Assembly: GCF_002367995.1 (NCBI RefSeq)
Contig: NZ_AP018207.1
Coordinates: 2,773,083 to 2,837,082, forward strand
DNA length: 64,000 bases
Reading direction: 5' to 3'
Origin: Calothrix brevissima NIES-22
Lineage (GTDB): Bacteria > Cyanobacteriota > Cyanobacteriia > Cyanobacteriales > Nostocaceae
The position numbers and the translations under genes were made by a program. Below the pieces are notes generated by a model that was not told the DNA's origin, ran no database searches, and was given only the letters and a program-made list of their open reading frames with translations. Within the stretch, counting starts at the first letter, position 1; each line of letters begins with the position of its first letter. This document shows, in pieces, positions 34,501-42,853 of the stretch.

Positions 34501-37296
34501 GTATAGCTCTCCCTTTTGGAGAACATAAACGGGCACGATTAAATTATTCAAGATTTTAATAATCAGGCGTTTTTCTGGAGCGGTGGACTCTGGTTCATCG
34601 ACTAGCTGCTCTATAGTGCGATCGCCTAATTTCAATTCAATCTCACTTTGGTAAGATTCAAGTTGCTCTGGTAAGTCTATTTCTGATAAATCAAAATTCA
34701 AGCAAGACAAGGCCTTTTGTCCATACTCAAGTGCTTGGAGATACTGACCCTGCAATGTGAACATCAAAATTGCGAGGTTAAACGCTTCAGCTCTTTCAAT
34801 TTGTTGTCTTGCAAAGCTAGAGATCGTTTCAACAATGGCTAGAGAAGATTGAAAATCCCCAGACAAATACTTAACTTCTGCGAGATTGAAATAAACATCT
34901 AAGGTTGTCTCATAACATTGCTGCCAACTATCTTGAGGTAACAAGCTTTGAGCTACTGTAAAATAGTTAACAGCAACTCCATAGGCAGTAGACTCTTTAG
35001 CCCTTCTCCCTGCAATACAGTTTAGCTGTAAAAGTTCTGAACGTTCTTCTTGGCTTTGATGCAGTACAAAGCCCTGATTTAAGTGATTGACGATCGCAAA
35101 AATTTTGCTACCTTGTTCTTCTTTTGAAACATTAGCCAGCAGAAGTTTGCCAATTTGGAAGTGGGTTGCTTGTTTCAAAGTCTCAGGAATGAGAGAGTAA
35201 GCGGCTTGCTGCACTCGATCGTGGAGAAACAGATAACTGACAGTAATGTTATCAACCGTTTCTACATCATGTCCCTTTCCCTGGAAAAACTTGTAGGTTG
35301 AGTTTTCTGGAATAACTAACCCCTCTTGCAGCGATCGCCACAAGTCTGCTGCTACAATATCTTGAGTAGTTTCACAGACTACTGCTAATGTTTCTAAATC
35401 AAATCGATTACCAATGCAGGCCGCTAGCTTTAATACTTGCTGTGTTGCTTCTGGTAGTCTCTGCAATCGTCGGATTGTAAATTCCACAACGTCATCCGTC
35501 AGAGCTAACTGTGTCACCTGGGTTAAGTCACACTGCCAATAGCCAGAGGTAGTATGAAAAATAATACATTCTTCCTCATGTAGTCCGTACAAAAACTGAA
35601 TGGTGAAAAATGGATTTCCCTGAGTTTTTTGGTAAACTAAGTGCGAAAGCGGTGCAGCGATATTATTTGCACATAGCAATGTATCGGCAACTAAACAGGT
35701 AATATCTAATTGATTCAAAGCAGCCAAAATAAGCGTATTGAGATTGACACCTGTTTGTCTAATCTCATTCAGAGTTAACATCAACGGGTGGGCTGGAAAA
35801 ACTTCATTATCCCGATAAGCTCCGAGTACGAGTAGATAGCCTGTTTCTGACTCGCTCATCAACAATTTCAAAAGATTCAAAGAAGCGGAATCAGCCCACT
35901 GTAAATCATCGAGGAAAATTACTAAGGGATGTTCTTTTTTCGTAAATACCCGAATAAATTTGCCAAACAACAAATTAAATCGATTCTGAGAAGCACTACC
36001 AACTAGCTCAATTACCGGGGGTTGAGAGCCAATGATGTATTCTAGTTCGGGAATGACTTCAATGAGAACTTGTCCGTTTTCACCAACAGTAGCCAGGATT
36101 TGCTCTTTCCAGTGAGCTAGTTCTATATCGGATGCGCTGAGGATTTGTCCCATCAAGCTGCGAAAAGCTTGGACAAAGGCTGAAAATGGAATATTGCGAT
36201 TAAACTGGTCGTACTTCCCTTTGATGAAATAGCCGCACTGTCGGGTGATGGGTTTATGGACTTCATTCACCACCGCAGTTTTGCCAATACCAGAGAAACC
36301 AGCCACCAGCATCAGTTCAGAACTACCGCCAGCAACACGCTCGAATGCTTGGAGTAAAGACTGAACTTCATTTTCCCGTCCGTACAGTTTATCAGGAATA
36401 ATGAAGCGATCGCACAAATCACGCTGTGCAATTTCAAAACTTTGAATTTCACCAGTTTCTTTTAGCTGATGTAAGCAGTTTTCTAAATCAAATTTCAATC
36501 CTAACGCACTCTGATATCTATCTTCAGCATTCTTCGCCATCAGCTTGCTGACGATTGCTGAGATAACTGAGGGGATATCTGGCTTAATTTCATGTATTAA
36601 TGGCGGAATTTTTGCCAGATGAGAATGTACCAATTCCATCGCCTCATTAGATGAAAATGGTAATTCTCCTGTCAGCAATTCATAGAAAGTCACGCCCAGA
36701 GAATAAAAATCTGTGCGGTAGTCAATCCCCCGATTCATTCTCCCTGTCTGTTCGGGAGATATATAAGCTAGTGTTCCTTCTAAAACATTGGGGTTAACCA
36801 GGGTTTGGGTTTCTCTGGGTAATAAGGATGCAATACTAAAGTCAATTAATTTAACTTGTTTAGTTTGGGGGTTAATTAAGATATTGCTGGGTTTGATATC
36901 TTTATGAATAATCCGCTCGTGGTAGAGTAGGTTGAGGATGTCACAGAGTGCGATCGCTAAAACTAAAAACTCTTGTAGAGATGGTAAAGTTTTAACCATT
37001 CTCCACTCCTTGAGGGAAATTCCCCCAAAGTCTTCCATAACTAACATATAGCCATTTTGCAGAGGTTCAAGGCTATAGGTTTGAATAATCAGAGGTGAGT
37101 TGAGATTTTTCCCAATGGTGTATTGGTTGCGAAATAATAGCAATTCGCTAAAGCTGGGATAAGAGTTTTTCAGCAGTTTTATAACTACTGGTACGAAATC
37201 GCTTTCTCTGACTGCGCGATAAACTATTGTTCTCGAACCATTGTAGAGTTCTTCACTAATGCGATATCCAGGAATACTGACAAGAGTGCTCACCAT
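31528..37296 (-). CDS. Hybrid Ser/Thr kinase-AAA-GAF-PAS-histidine kinase, array gene 1 (HstK-type, with PAS)
   Basis: 1922 residues, last gene of the array in transcription order. Kinase domain: VVIK Lys40, HKDIKPSNIL (Asp133), DFS (152-154) for DFG, and a full activation/APE-like segment SPEQTGRMNR. AAA_16 domain: Walker A GFSGIGKTA (333-341), Walker B VIFLDDLQWADS (~459-470). Residues ~600-1300 are a helical repeat region unlike that of genes 3-5. The GAF domain starts at about 1350 and the PAS spans about 1520-1640 (HHLVDNVPGVVYQF, THPEDAESHR, DISDRKQAE). HisKA has phospho-His1670 in HEMNNPLG and the HATPase has N, G1 and G2 boxes (NAIDAL, ADNGKGMS, GKGTGLGL). Its kinase insert (LKEWRMVKTLPSLQEF) is the most divergent of the five. 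Downstream lies no response regulator. Confidence 0.95.
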   Translation of the reverse strand: MVSTLVSIPGYRISEELYNGSRTIVYRAVRESDFVPVVIKLLKNSYPSFSELLLFRNQYTIGKNLNSPLIIQTYSLEPLQNGYMLVMEDFGGISLKEWRMVKTLPSLQEFLVLAIALCDILNLLYHERIIHKDIKPSNILINPQTKQVKLIDFSIASLLPRETQTLVNPNVLEGTLAYISPEQTGRMNRGIDYRTDFYSLGVTFYELLTGELPFSSNEAMELVHSHLAKIPPLIHEIKPDIPSVISAIVSKLMAKNAEDRYQSALGLKFDLENCLHQLKETGEIQSFEIAQRDLCDRFIIPDKLYGRENEVQSLLQAFERVAGGSSELMLVAGFSGIGKTAVVNEVHKPITRQCGYFIKGKYDQFNRNIPFSAFVQAFRSLMGQILSASDIELAHWKEQILATVGENGQVLIEVIPELEYIIGSQPPVIELVGSASQNRFNLLFGKFIRVFTKKEHPLVIFLDDLQWADSASLNLLKLLMSESETGYLLVLGAYRDNEVFPAHPLMLTLNEIRQTGVNLNTLILAALNQLDITCLVADTLLCANNIAAPLSHLVYQKTQGNPFFTIQFLYGLHEEECIIFHTTSGYWQCDLTQVTQLALTDDVVEFTIRRLQRLPEATQQVLKLAACIGNRFDLETLAVVCETTQDIVAADLWRSLQEGLVIPENSTYKFFQGKGHDVETVDNITVSYLFLHDRVQQAAYSLIPETLKQATHFQIGKLLLANVSKEEQGSKIFAIVNHLNQGFVLHQSQEERSELLQLNCIAGRRAKESTAYGVAVNYFTVAQSLLPQDSWQQCYETTLDVYFNLAEVKYLSGDFQSSLAIVETISSFARQQIERAEAFNLAILMFTLQGQYLQALEYGQKALSCLNFDLSEIDLPEQLESYQSEIELKLGDRTIEQLVDEPESTAPEKRLIIKILNNLIVPVYVLQKGELYFIVALSMVSVSLNFGVVAESGNGFSAYGMYLGFYQSNYQSGYEFGVLAESLAKRFKQADNLCKAYYMLGNNLLSWVRPLRCSIPIFDQGLVAGLQSGEMVYSGNLLMYKLLNSFYAGESLLEIQQNLPEYLEFCAKKLNYQLPVDVLSGLKMALAELTASSALDIPTEQQHLEVCRLNNSDYAICHYLLLKTKILCFYGRYEEALESAQGAEDLIGTITGKYQVAAINFYQSIAIAEYCRVHALGLDNSYIQKVKSNQAQLSLWAASCPENFAHKYDLVNAVLSVLLGHKTEAIELFDSAISLAEVNGYLQEKALANELAGKFCLEWGKQKFAAGYIQEAYYCYEKWGAKAKVADLEKRYPQLLAPILQQSRSVVSTNETIFPLGSVTSSSSSSSVSDTLDLTAILKASQTISGEIELEKLLSSLLRIVIETAGADKCVLMLLQDNHLLIQGAITQITQPIVLQSLPIADSQDIPHKLIYKVKHSQQTVVLLDATADNTFANDPYIIRQQPQSILCNPILHQGKLLGILYLENNLVMRAFTSDRVELFNLLCAQAAISLENARLYQLSQEYSQQLEQSLNELKTAQSRFHHLVDNVPGVVYQFIMATDGSVSMPYMSSDCYDLYEITAAEAIANVQIIIDLTHPEDAESHRQSIANSAQTLTPWQWEGRIITPSGIIKWIHGESRIEKLVDGTLIWDGLLLDISDRKQAELALQQAQLQIIQSEKMSALGNLVAGVAHEMNNPLGFIVASLKQAQPTFADIIEHLKIYQETFSDKTEEILDHEVEIDLEYAIEDLPKMLDSMTMACDRLKNISNSLRTFSRADKDYKVPFNIHEGIDSTILILKHRLKANEQRPAIKVITHYGNLPQIECFPGQLNQVFMNILANAIDALEESNHGCSFDEIKANPNRIIVTTSVETALVKIAIADNGKGMSEEVKQKIFDHLFTTKSVGKGTGLGLAIAKQIVEEKHEGLIEVTSKLGEGTIFAIHLPL

Positions 37297-37324
37297 ATTG
37301 CGCTCATCTGATATTTTCTCAATC

Positions 37325-37334
37325 TAGTATTCCC
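37325..37334 (-). promoter_or_regulatory. Conserved leader motif GGGAATACTA, gene 1
   Basis: Ten bases ending 28 nt upstream of the gene 1 ATG. The adjoining spacer is of the type with ...GATGTCTAAATTTATCTTTAAAGT, also found upstream of gene 5. Confidence 0.6.
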
Positions 37335-37370
37335 GGATGTCTAAATTTATCTTTAAAGTCAAGCTAAAAT

Positions 37371-40300
37371 TTACACAGGAATTTCAATCGTGAATTCAGT
37401 ACCTTCTCCTGGTGCGGAAATACAACTTAACTTACCCCGATGTTTTTCTACCACAATCGAATAGCTAGTTGAAAGTCCCAAGCCAGTACCGCTACCTACG
37501 GGTTTTGTCGTAAAAAATGGATTAAATACCTGATTTTGCACCGACTGACTCATCCCTATACCGTTATCTGCAATGCGAATAATGATAGTTTTTGTTTCAG
37601 TTAATTCTGTCTGAATTTTAATAGTTGGTTGGCAATTTTTATCTGATGTTTCTAAGGCATCAATAGCATTGTTGATGATATTCATAAACACCTGATTGAG
37701 AGCCGATGCATAACAATTAACTAAAGGCAATAATCCATATTGTTTGCTGACTAGAATTTCTGGACGTTTACTATTAGTCTGAAGTCGATGCTGCAAAATT
37801 AATAATGTGCTTTCTAAACCAGAGTGAATGTCTACTTTTTTAATTTCTGATTCATCCAAGCGAGAAAAATTTCGCAGTGACAGCACTATTTGCCGGATAC
37901 GTTCTGCTCCCACTTTCATGGAAGATAGGACATTTGGTAAATCATCTAATATAAACTTTAGGTCAATATCAGCAATCTTTTTGTCAATTTCTGGTAACGC
38001 TTGCGGATAAATTGACTGATATAAATGATTTAACTCTATTAAAGATGTGATATATTCATCTGTTGCTGCTAAGTTGCCATAGATAAAATTAATCGGATTA
38101 TTAATTTCATGGGCAATTCCCGCAACTAATTGTCCTAAACTGGACATTTTCTCAGCTTGAATTAGTTGAGATTGAGTTGAATAAAGTTGATTAAGTGTTG
38201 ATTCTAACTGAGTGGCTTTTGCTGTTAATTCCTGGGTACGTTCTGCTACTTTTTGCTCTAAATTGTGGGAATAATTCTCTAATTGATGATAAAGGTTGGC
38301 ATTTTCTAGAGAAATTGCCGCTTGAGTGCAGAGTAAATTTATTATTTCAATACGCTCCCTTGTAAACGCTCCCAATGTGACATTATTTTCTAAATACAAA
38401 ATGCCAATTAATTTGCCTTGGTTGAGAACTGGCGTACAGAAAATACTTTTGGGTTTATGGTGTCGAATATAAGGATCGGCTACCAAATTTGGCTCGACTA
38501 CAGCATTTTCCACAACAGCCGCAACCAAAGTATTTTTAACTCGATTAATTAGGCTAATAGATACTATGTCTTCACAAGGCAGAGATTGTAAAATTATGGC
38601 TGATTGTTGCAGTTGGTATAATGCCTCAATTACCCAACAATTATCTTTCGGTATGAGTAACGCACATTTATCGGCTCCAGCACTTTCCAAAATTACTTGA
38701 AGTAAAGTTGAGAGTAATTTCTCTAACTCAATTTCACGGGAAAGTGATTGAAAGGCTTTAATAATAGTGGCTAAATCAAGGGCTTGTGAGAGGCTATGAT
38801 TGCTGAGAGAGGAACTTTGGGCTGTGTGAGATGAGGTAGAAATAATTGTTTCTGTGGGTTTGAAAGTCGGTTGTTGTTTGTGCAAAATTGATAGCAGTAA
38901 TTGGGGATAGCGGCGTTCTAAATCGATGACTTTGGCTTTTGCACCCCAACGGGAATAACAGTAATAAGCCTCCATCATGTAAGTTTGAGCAATTTTTGTT
39001 TTCCCCCAATCAAGATAAAATTTAGCAGCCAATTCATTAGCTAAGGCTTCTTCGTTGAAAAATTGGTTAGTTTTAGCTAGGGTAATGGCTTGTTCGTAAT
39101 GTTCCATTGCCCCTAATTTATCACCAGCAACTCGCAACTTTTCTGCTTCTACTAAATGCCATTTGTTTAAATAATTCATCGGCGCATCTTGCGCCCACTG
39201 GTAAAGAGTTTGTTGATGGCTTTCGACTTCGGCGAGAATTTCCTCTATTTGTGTGGAAACAAGTGCTAGGCGGGTGAGAGCAGCATAGCAATGGAAAATA
39301 GGCACAAAAATTATTCCTGACACTGCCATTAAATAGGACTTAACTTGGGTGATATAGTCAAGAGCAGCCTGATAATTGCTAAAAAAATAGGCAAGGAATA
39401 GTTTATAGCTATAAGCAAAGGCAAATGCAGTGAGATCCCTATCTTGCTTGTGCTTTGGAAACATCACTGTTTCATCGTAGAAAATGCCAATTAAGCGATC
39501 GGGTTGGCTCACTGTTACTTGAAACTGCTCGATTGTTTGCTGTACCATCTGCAAATAAGCCAGTGCTGAATCTTGTTTTACCTGAACGAGAGCAGCATTG
39601 TAAGCAGGTAATTCCGCCGCCAAGCTATGCAATTCTGCACCAGCGAATAACCCCGTTAGCGCATAACCTTCTATGCTGTAGCCAGCGTAGAGAAAATCAC
39701 CGGTTTCCATCCCCGCCATGTAGCTTTCTTTCAGGATGACTCGCGCTATTGATATGGCTTGTCGGCGATGTTGAATGAACGAGCTAAACAGGTTAAAAGT
39801 GATGCACTTCATACCTTGAGCATTCAACTTTTCTAGTAATGAAAGTGCTAATTTACCAAACTCATAACCGATTTCGACTTCGCCAAAAAAGGCACACATC
39901 ACCATCCCATGAATTGCATAGCCAGGGATTGAGGCGGGAGTATTGCCAAACTCCAGGGATAAGCGTACCATAGTTGCGCCGAGAATGGGCATTAAACCAG
40001 GTTGTCCCAGTAACACTGGTGGAAATAACATACTTAATATCTGGATTGCAGCTTGAGCTTGAGGTTCGCTGATTAGGGGTAAGTCAATCAGTGCAGCAAT
40101 TTCTCGGTTTTGGAGTTGCTGGTTGACTACGGCTAAGGCTTTACCAATCTGTGTTTCATCTACTTGGCTGGGTAATTCGACTCCCAGTTGGGCTAAAGCT
40201 TCTCTACCCACTGCGATCGCTGCTAATATTTGGCTACTAGCTGTGAGTGCGGCGATTTGAATTTCGTAGATTTTAACTTTGTCAACAATGCTTTGTGCTT

Positions 40301-42785
40301 GCTGTAACACGAATGTAGCAAGTTGTTCCATAGCGTCAAAATCACTATTTAAATAACTGGCTTCTGTTGCAGCTATATACAAATTCAAAGCTAATTTATA
40401 TTGACTTTGCCAACAATTAATCTCTAATAACTCAATTCCCGTTTGGAAATACTCTCTTGCGGCGGTGTATGCGGTGGAATTTCGAGCTTTATTCCCAGCT
40501 TTTAAGTTGAGTATTGCTAAGGTTTCACGTTCTTGTGGTTGATTAATTAATGCTTGTCCTTGATTCAAATGTCCCACAATATCAAACAGTTTTTCTTCTC
40601 TTTCTATTTCGGAAAATTTTTGCAGCAGTAGTTTTCCAATTTTCAGATGGGTTACTTGCTTTTTGTCATCAGGAATCAGGGAATAGGCTGCTTGTTGAAC
40701 TCGGTCATGTAAAAATCGGTAAACTGGATTAGCTGCTGCATAAGCATCTGATATATTATCAGATTTAACAAATAATTTATAGATTTTTGTATGAGGAATA
40801 ATCAGCCCTTCTTGCAATGATTTCCATAAATCATCCGCAGTTGCTTCTAGCGATTGTTCAGAAATAATCGCCAATGTTTGCAAATCAAACTGTGCCCCAA
40901 TACAAGCTGCTAGCTTGAGAATATTTTGAGTTGTCTGTGGTAATTTCTGCAATTGTAGTGACATAAATTCTACCACATCATCAGTAATTGCTAAAGCTTT
41001 AATTTGAACAATATCGCACTGCCAATTGCGAGATGCAAAGTCAAAGGTAATTAGTTGCTCATTATTTAATGCTTTGAGAAACTGGGTGGAAAAAAAAGGA
41101 TTACCTGTGGTTTTTTGATAGATTAATGTTGTTAAAGGTTGGGCTAGTAATAATTCGCACTTGATTGTATCTGCAACTAACTGATTGAGATTAATTTCAT
41201 TTAATGGTTTGAGGATGATTTTATTGACAACTGCTCCAATTTTTTCTAGCTCATTTATCGCCAGGATAAATGAGTGAGTTGGGGATACTTCATTATCACG
41301 ATATGCACCCAAAAGCAATAAATATTTTGTATCTTGCATCAACAGTTGTAACAATTTCAGCGATGCGGAATCTGCCCATTGCAAGTCATCTAAAAACATC
41401 ACTAAAGGATGTTCTTGATTAGTAAACACTTGCACAAACTTTTGTAAGAGCAAATTAAATCTATTTTCCGCAGCGTTTCCTGATAGTTCTGTGGCTGGCG
41501 GTTGCTCGCCAATAATATGTTCTAATTCGGGAATTACGTCAATTAAAACTTGTCCATTTTCGCCCACAACATTCAGAATTTTGGTTTTCCAAATTTGCAA
41601 TTGTGCATCAGATTCTGAGAGGAATTGACCCATTAAATCACGGAATGCTTGCACAAAAGCACTGAAGGGAATGTTTTGTTGAAATTGGTCATATTTACCT
41701 TTAATAAAATAGCCGCGTTGTCTAACAATTGGTTTGTGTACTTCGTTAACAATGGCTGTTTTCCCAATTCCAGAAAATCCAGCTACTAGCATCATTTCTG
41801 TTGCGCCAAGGCTGACTCTATCAAATGCTTCTAGTAGGGTTTTAACTTCAGCTTTTCTGCCATATAATTTATCAGGAATAATGAAGCGATCGCACAAATC
41901 CCTACTAGCAATTTCAAAGTCTCCAATCTCGCCATTTTCTTTTAGCTGAATTAGACATTTTTCTAAATCAAATTTTAACCCCAATGCACTCTGATATCTA
42001 TCTTCAGCATTTTTTGCCATCAACTTGCTGACGATATCTGAGATAAATAAGGGGATATCTGGATTAATTTCATGTGCTAAAGGTGCTGTTTTAGCAATAT
42101 GAGCATGTACCAATTCCATCGCCTCATTAGACAAAAATGGTAATTCTCCTGTGAGTAGTTCATAAAAAGTTACACCCAAGGAATAAAAATCTGTGCGATA
42201 GTCAATTGGGCGATTCATTCTCCCTGTTTGTTCTGGAGATATATAAGCAAGTGTTCCTTCTAATACGTTGGGATTGACTAATGTTTGAGTTTCTCTGGGT
42301 AATAATGATGCAATACTAAAGTCAATTAATTTAACTTGTTTAGTTTCGGGGTTAATTAATATATTGCTGGGTTTGATATCTTTATGAATAATTCGTTCAT
42401 GGTAGAGTAAGTCCAGGATGTCACAGAGTGCGATCGCTATTACTAAAAACTCTTCTAGAGATACAACATGCTGATATTTACTGAAATAATCCTTGAGAGA
42501 AATTCCCCCAAAGTCTTCCATAACTAACATATAGCCATTTTGGAATGATTCGAGGCTATAGGTTTGGATAATCAGAGGTGAGTTGAGATTTTTCCCAATA
42601 GTGTATTGATTGCGAAATAACAACAATTCGCTAAAGCTGGGATAGGGATTTTTCAGCAGTTTGATAACTACTGGTGTTGAGTTGCTTTCTCTGACTACGC
42701 GATAAACTAGTGTTCGGGAGCCATCATAGAGTTGTTCGCTGATGCGATATCCGGGAATCTTCACAAGAGTGTCAATCATAATCAC
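37371..42785 (-). CDS. Hybrid Ser/Thr kinase-AAA-GAF-histidine kinase, array gene 2 (divergent, no PAS)
   Basis: 1804 residues. The most distant paralogue: it starts MIMIDTLVKIPG, and the spacer motif is 23 nt from the start in place of 28. Kinase: Lys42, HKDIKPSN at ~134, DFS; AAA Walker A GFSGIGKTA ~336, Walker B MFLDDLQWADS. GAF at ~1354-1505 is followed directly by a long coiled-coil linker (KVAERTQELTAKATQLESTLNQLY) and an H-box of a different subtype, HEINNPINFIYGN (His1559). HATPase has NAIDAL, ADNGIGMS and GSGTGLGL. Its HisKA subtype and linker show that the C-terminal module is not of the same origin as those of genes 1 and 3-5, or has diverged much longer. The poly-Ser linker is looser (SSHTAQSSSLSNHSL). 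Confidence 0.95.
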   Translation of the reverse strand: MIMIDTLVKIPGYRISEQLYDGSRTLVYRVVRESNSTPVVIKLLKNPYPSFSELLLFRNQYTIGKNLNSPLIIQTYSLESFQNGYMLVMEDFGGISLKDYFSKYQHVVSLEEFLVIAIALCDILDLLYHERIIHKDIKPSNILINPETKQVKLIDFSIASLLPRETQTLVNPNVLEGTLAYISPEQTGRMNRPIDYRTDFYSLGVTFYELLTGELPFLSNEAMELVHAHIAKTAPLAHEINPDIPLFISDIVSKLMAKNAEDRYQSALGLKFDLEKCLIQLKENGEIGDFEIASRDLCDRFIIPDKLYGRKAEVKTLLEAFDRVSLGATEMMLVAGFSGIGKTAIVNEVHKPIVRQRGYFIKGKYDQFQQNIPFSAFVQAFRDLMGQFLSESDAQLQIWKTKILNVVGENGQVLIDVIPELEHIIGEQPPATELSGNAAENRFNLLLQKFVQVFTNQEHPLVMFLDDLQWADSASLKLLQLLMQDTKYLLLLGAYRDNEVSPTHSFILAINELEKIGAVVNKIILKPLNEINLNQLVADTIKCELLLAQPLTTLIYQKTTGNPFFSTQFLKALNNEQLITFDFASRNWQCDIVQIKALAITDDVVEFMSLQLQKLPQTTQNILKLAACIGAQFDLQTLAIISEQSLEATADDLWKSLQEGLIIPHTKIYKLFVKSDNISDAYAAANPVYRFLHDRVQQAAYSLIPDDKKQVTHLKIGKLLLQKFSEIEREEKLFDIVGHLNQGQALINQPQERETLAILNLKAGNKARNSTAYTAAREYFQTGIELLEINCWQSQYKLALNLYIAATEASYLNSDFDAMEQLATFVLQQAQSIVDKVKIYEIQIAALTASSQILAAIAVGREALAQLGVELPSQVDETQIGKALAVVNQQLQNREIAALIDLPLISEPQAQAAIQILSMLFPPVLLGQPGLMPILGATMVRLSLEFGNTPASIPGYAIHGMVMCAFFGEVEIGYEFGKLALSLLEKLNAQGMKCITFNLFSSFIQHRRQAISIARVILKESYMAGMETGDFLYAGYSIEGYALTGLFAGAELHSLAAELPAYNAALVQVKQDSALAYLQMVQQTIEQFQVTVSQPDRLIGIFYDETVMFPKHKQDRDLTAFAFAYSYKLFLAYFFSNYQAALDYITQVKSYLMAVSGIIFVPIFHCYAALTRLALVSTQIEEILAEVESHQQTLYQWAQDAPMNYLNKWHLVEAEKLRVAGDKLGAMEHYEQAITLAKTNQFFNEEALANELAAKFYLDWGKTKIAQTYMMEAYYCYSRWGAKAKVIDLERRYPQLLLSILHKQQPTFKPTETIISTSSHTAQSSSLSNHSLSQALDLATIIKAFQSLSREIELEKLLSTLLQVILESAGADKCALLIPKDNCWVIEALYQLQQSAIILQSLPCEDIVSISLINRVKNTLVAAVVENAVVEPNLVADPYIRHHKPKSIFCTPVLNQGKLIGILYLENNVTLGAFTRERIEIINLLCTQAAISLENANLYHQLENYSHNLEQKVAERTQELTAKATQLESTLNQLYSTQSQLIQAEKMSSLGQLVAGIAHEINNPINFIYGNLAATDEYITSLIELNHLYQSIYPQALPEIDKKIADIDLKFILDDLPNVLSSMKVGAERIRQIVLSLRNFSRLDESEIKKVDIHSGLESTLLILQHRLQTNSKRPEILVSKQYGLLPLVNCYASALNQVFMNIINNAIDALETSDKNCQPTIKIQTELTETKTIIIRIADNGIGMSQSVQNQVFNPFFTTKPVGSGTGLGLSTSYSIVVEKHRGKLSCISAPGEGTEFTIEIPV

Positions 42786-42808
42786 TAAATCTTCAAAATG
42801 TCTTGATT

Positions 42809-42818
42809 TAGTATTCCC
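42809..42818 (-). promoter_or_regulatory. Conserved leader motif GGGAATACTA, gene 2
   Basis: The same decamer ending 23 nt from the ATG, although the surrounding leader has diverged; its survival here suggests function. Confidence 0.6.
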
Positions 42819-42853
42819 AAAGGATCAACTTTCCTCTATGATGACGTAAAAAT

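Noticed and set aside
38794-39009. Small frames within the kinase array (also 39455-39739, 45958-46182, 52058-52288, 56880-57104)
   Set aside because: Shadows of the kinase genes; the similar ones at 45958 and 56880 recur only because the host genes are paralogous.
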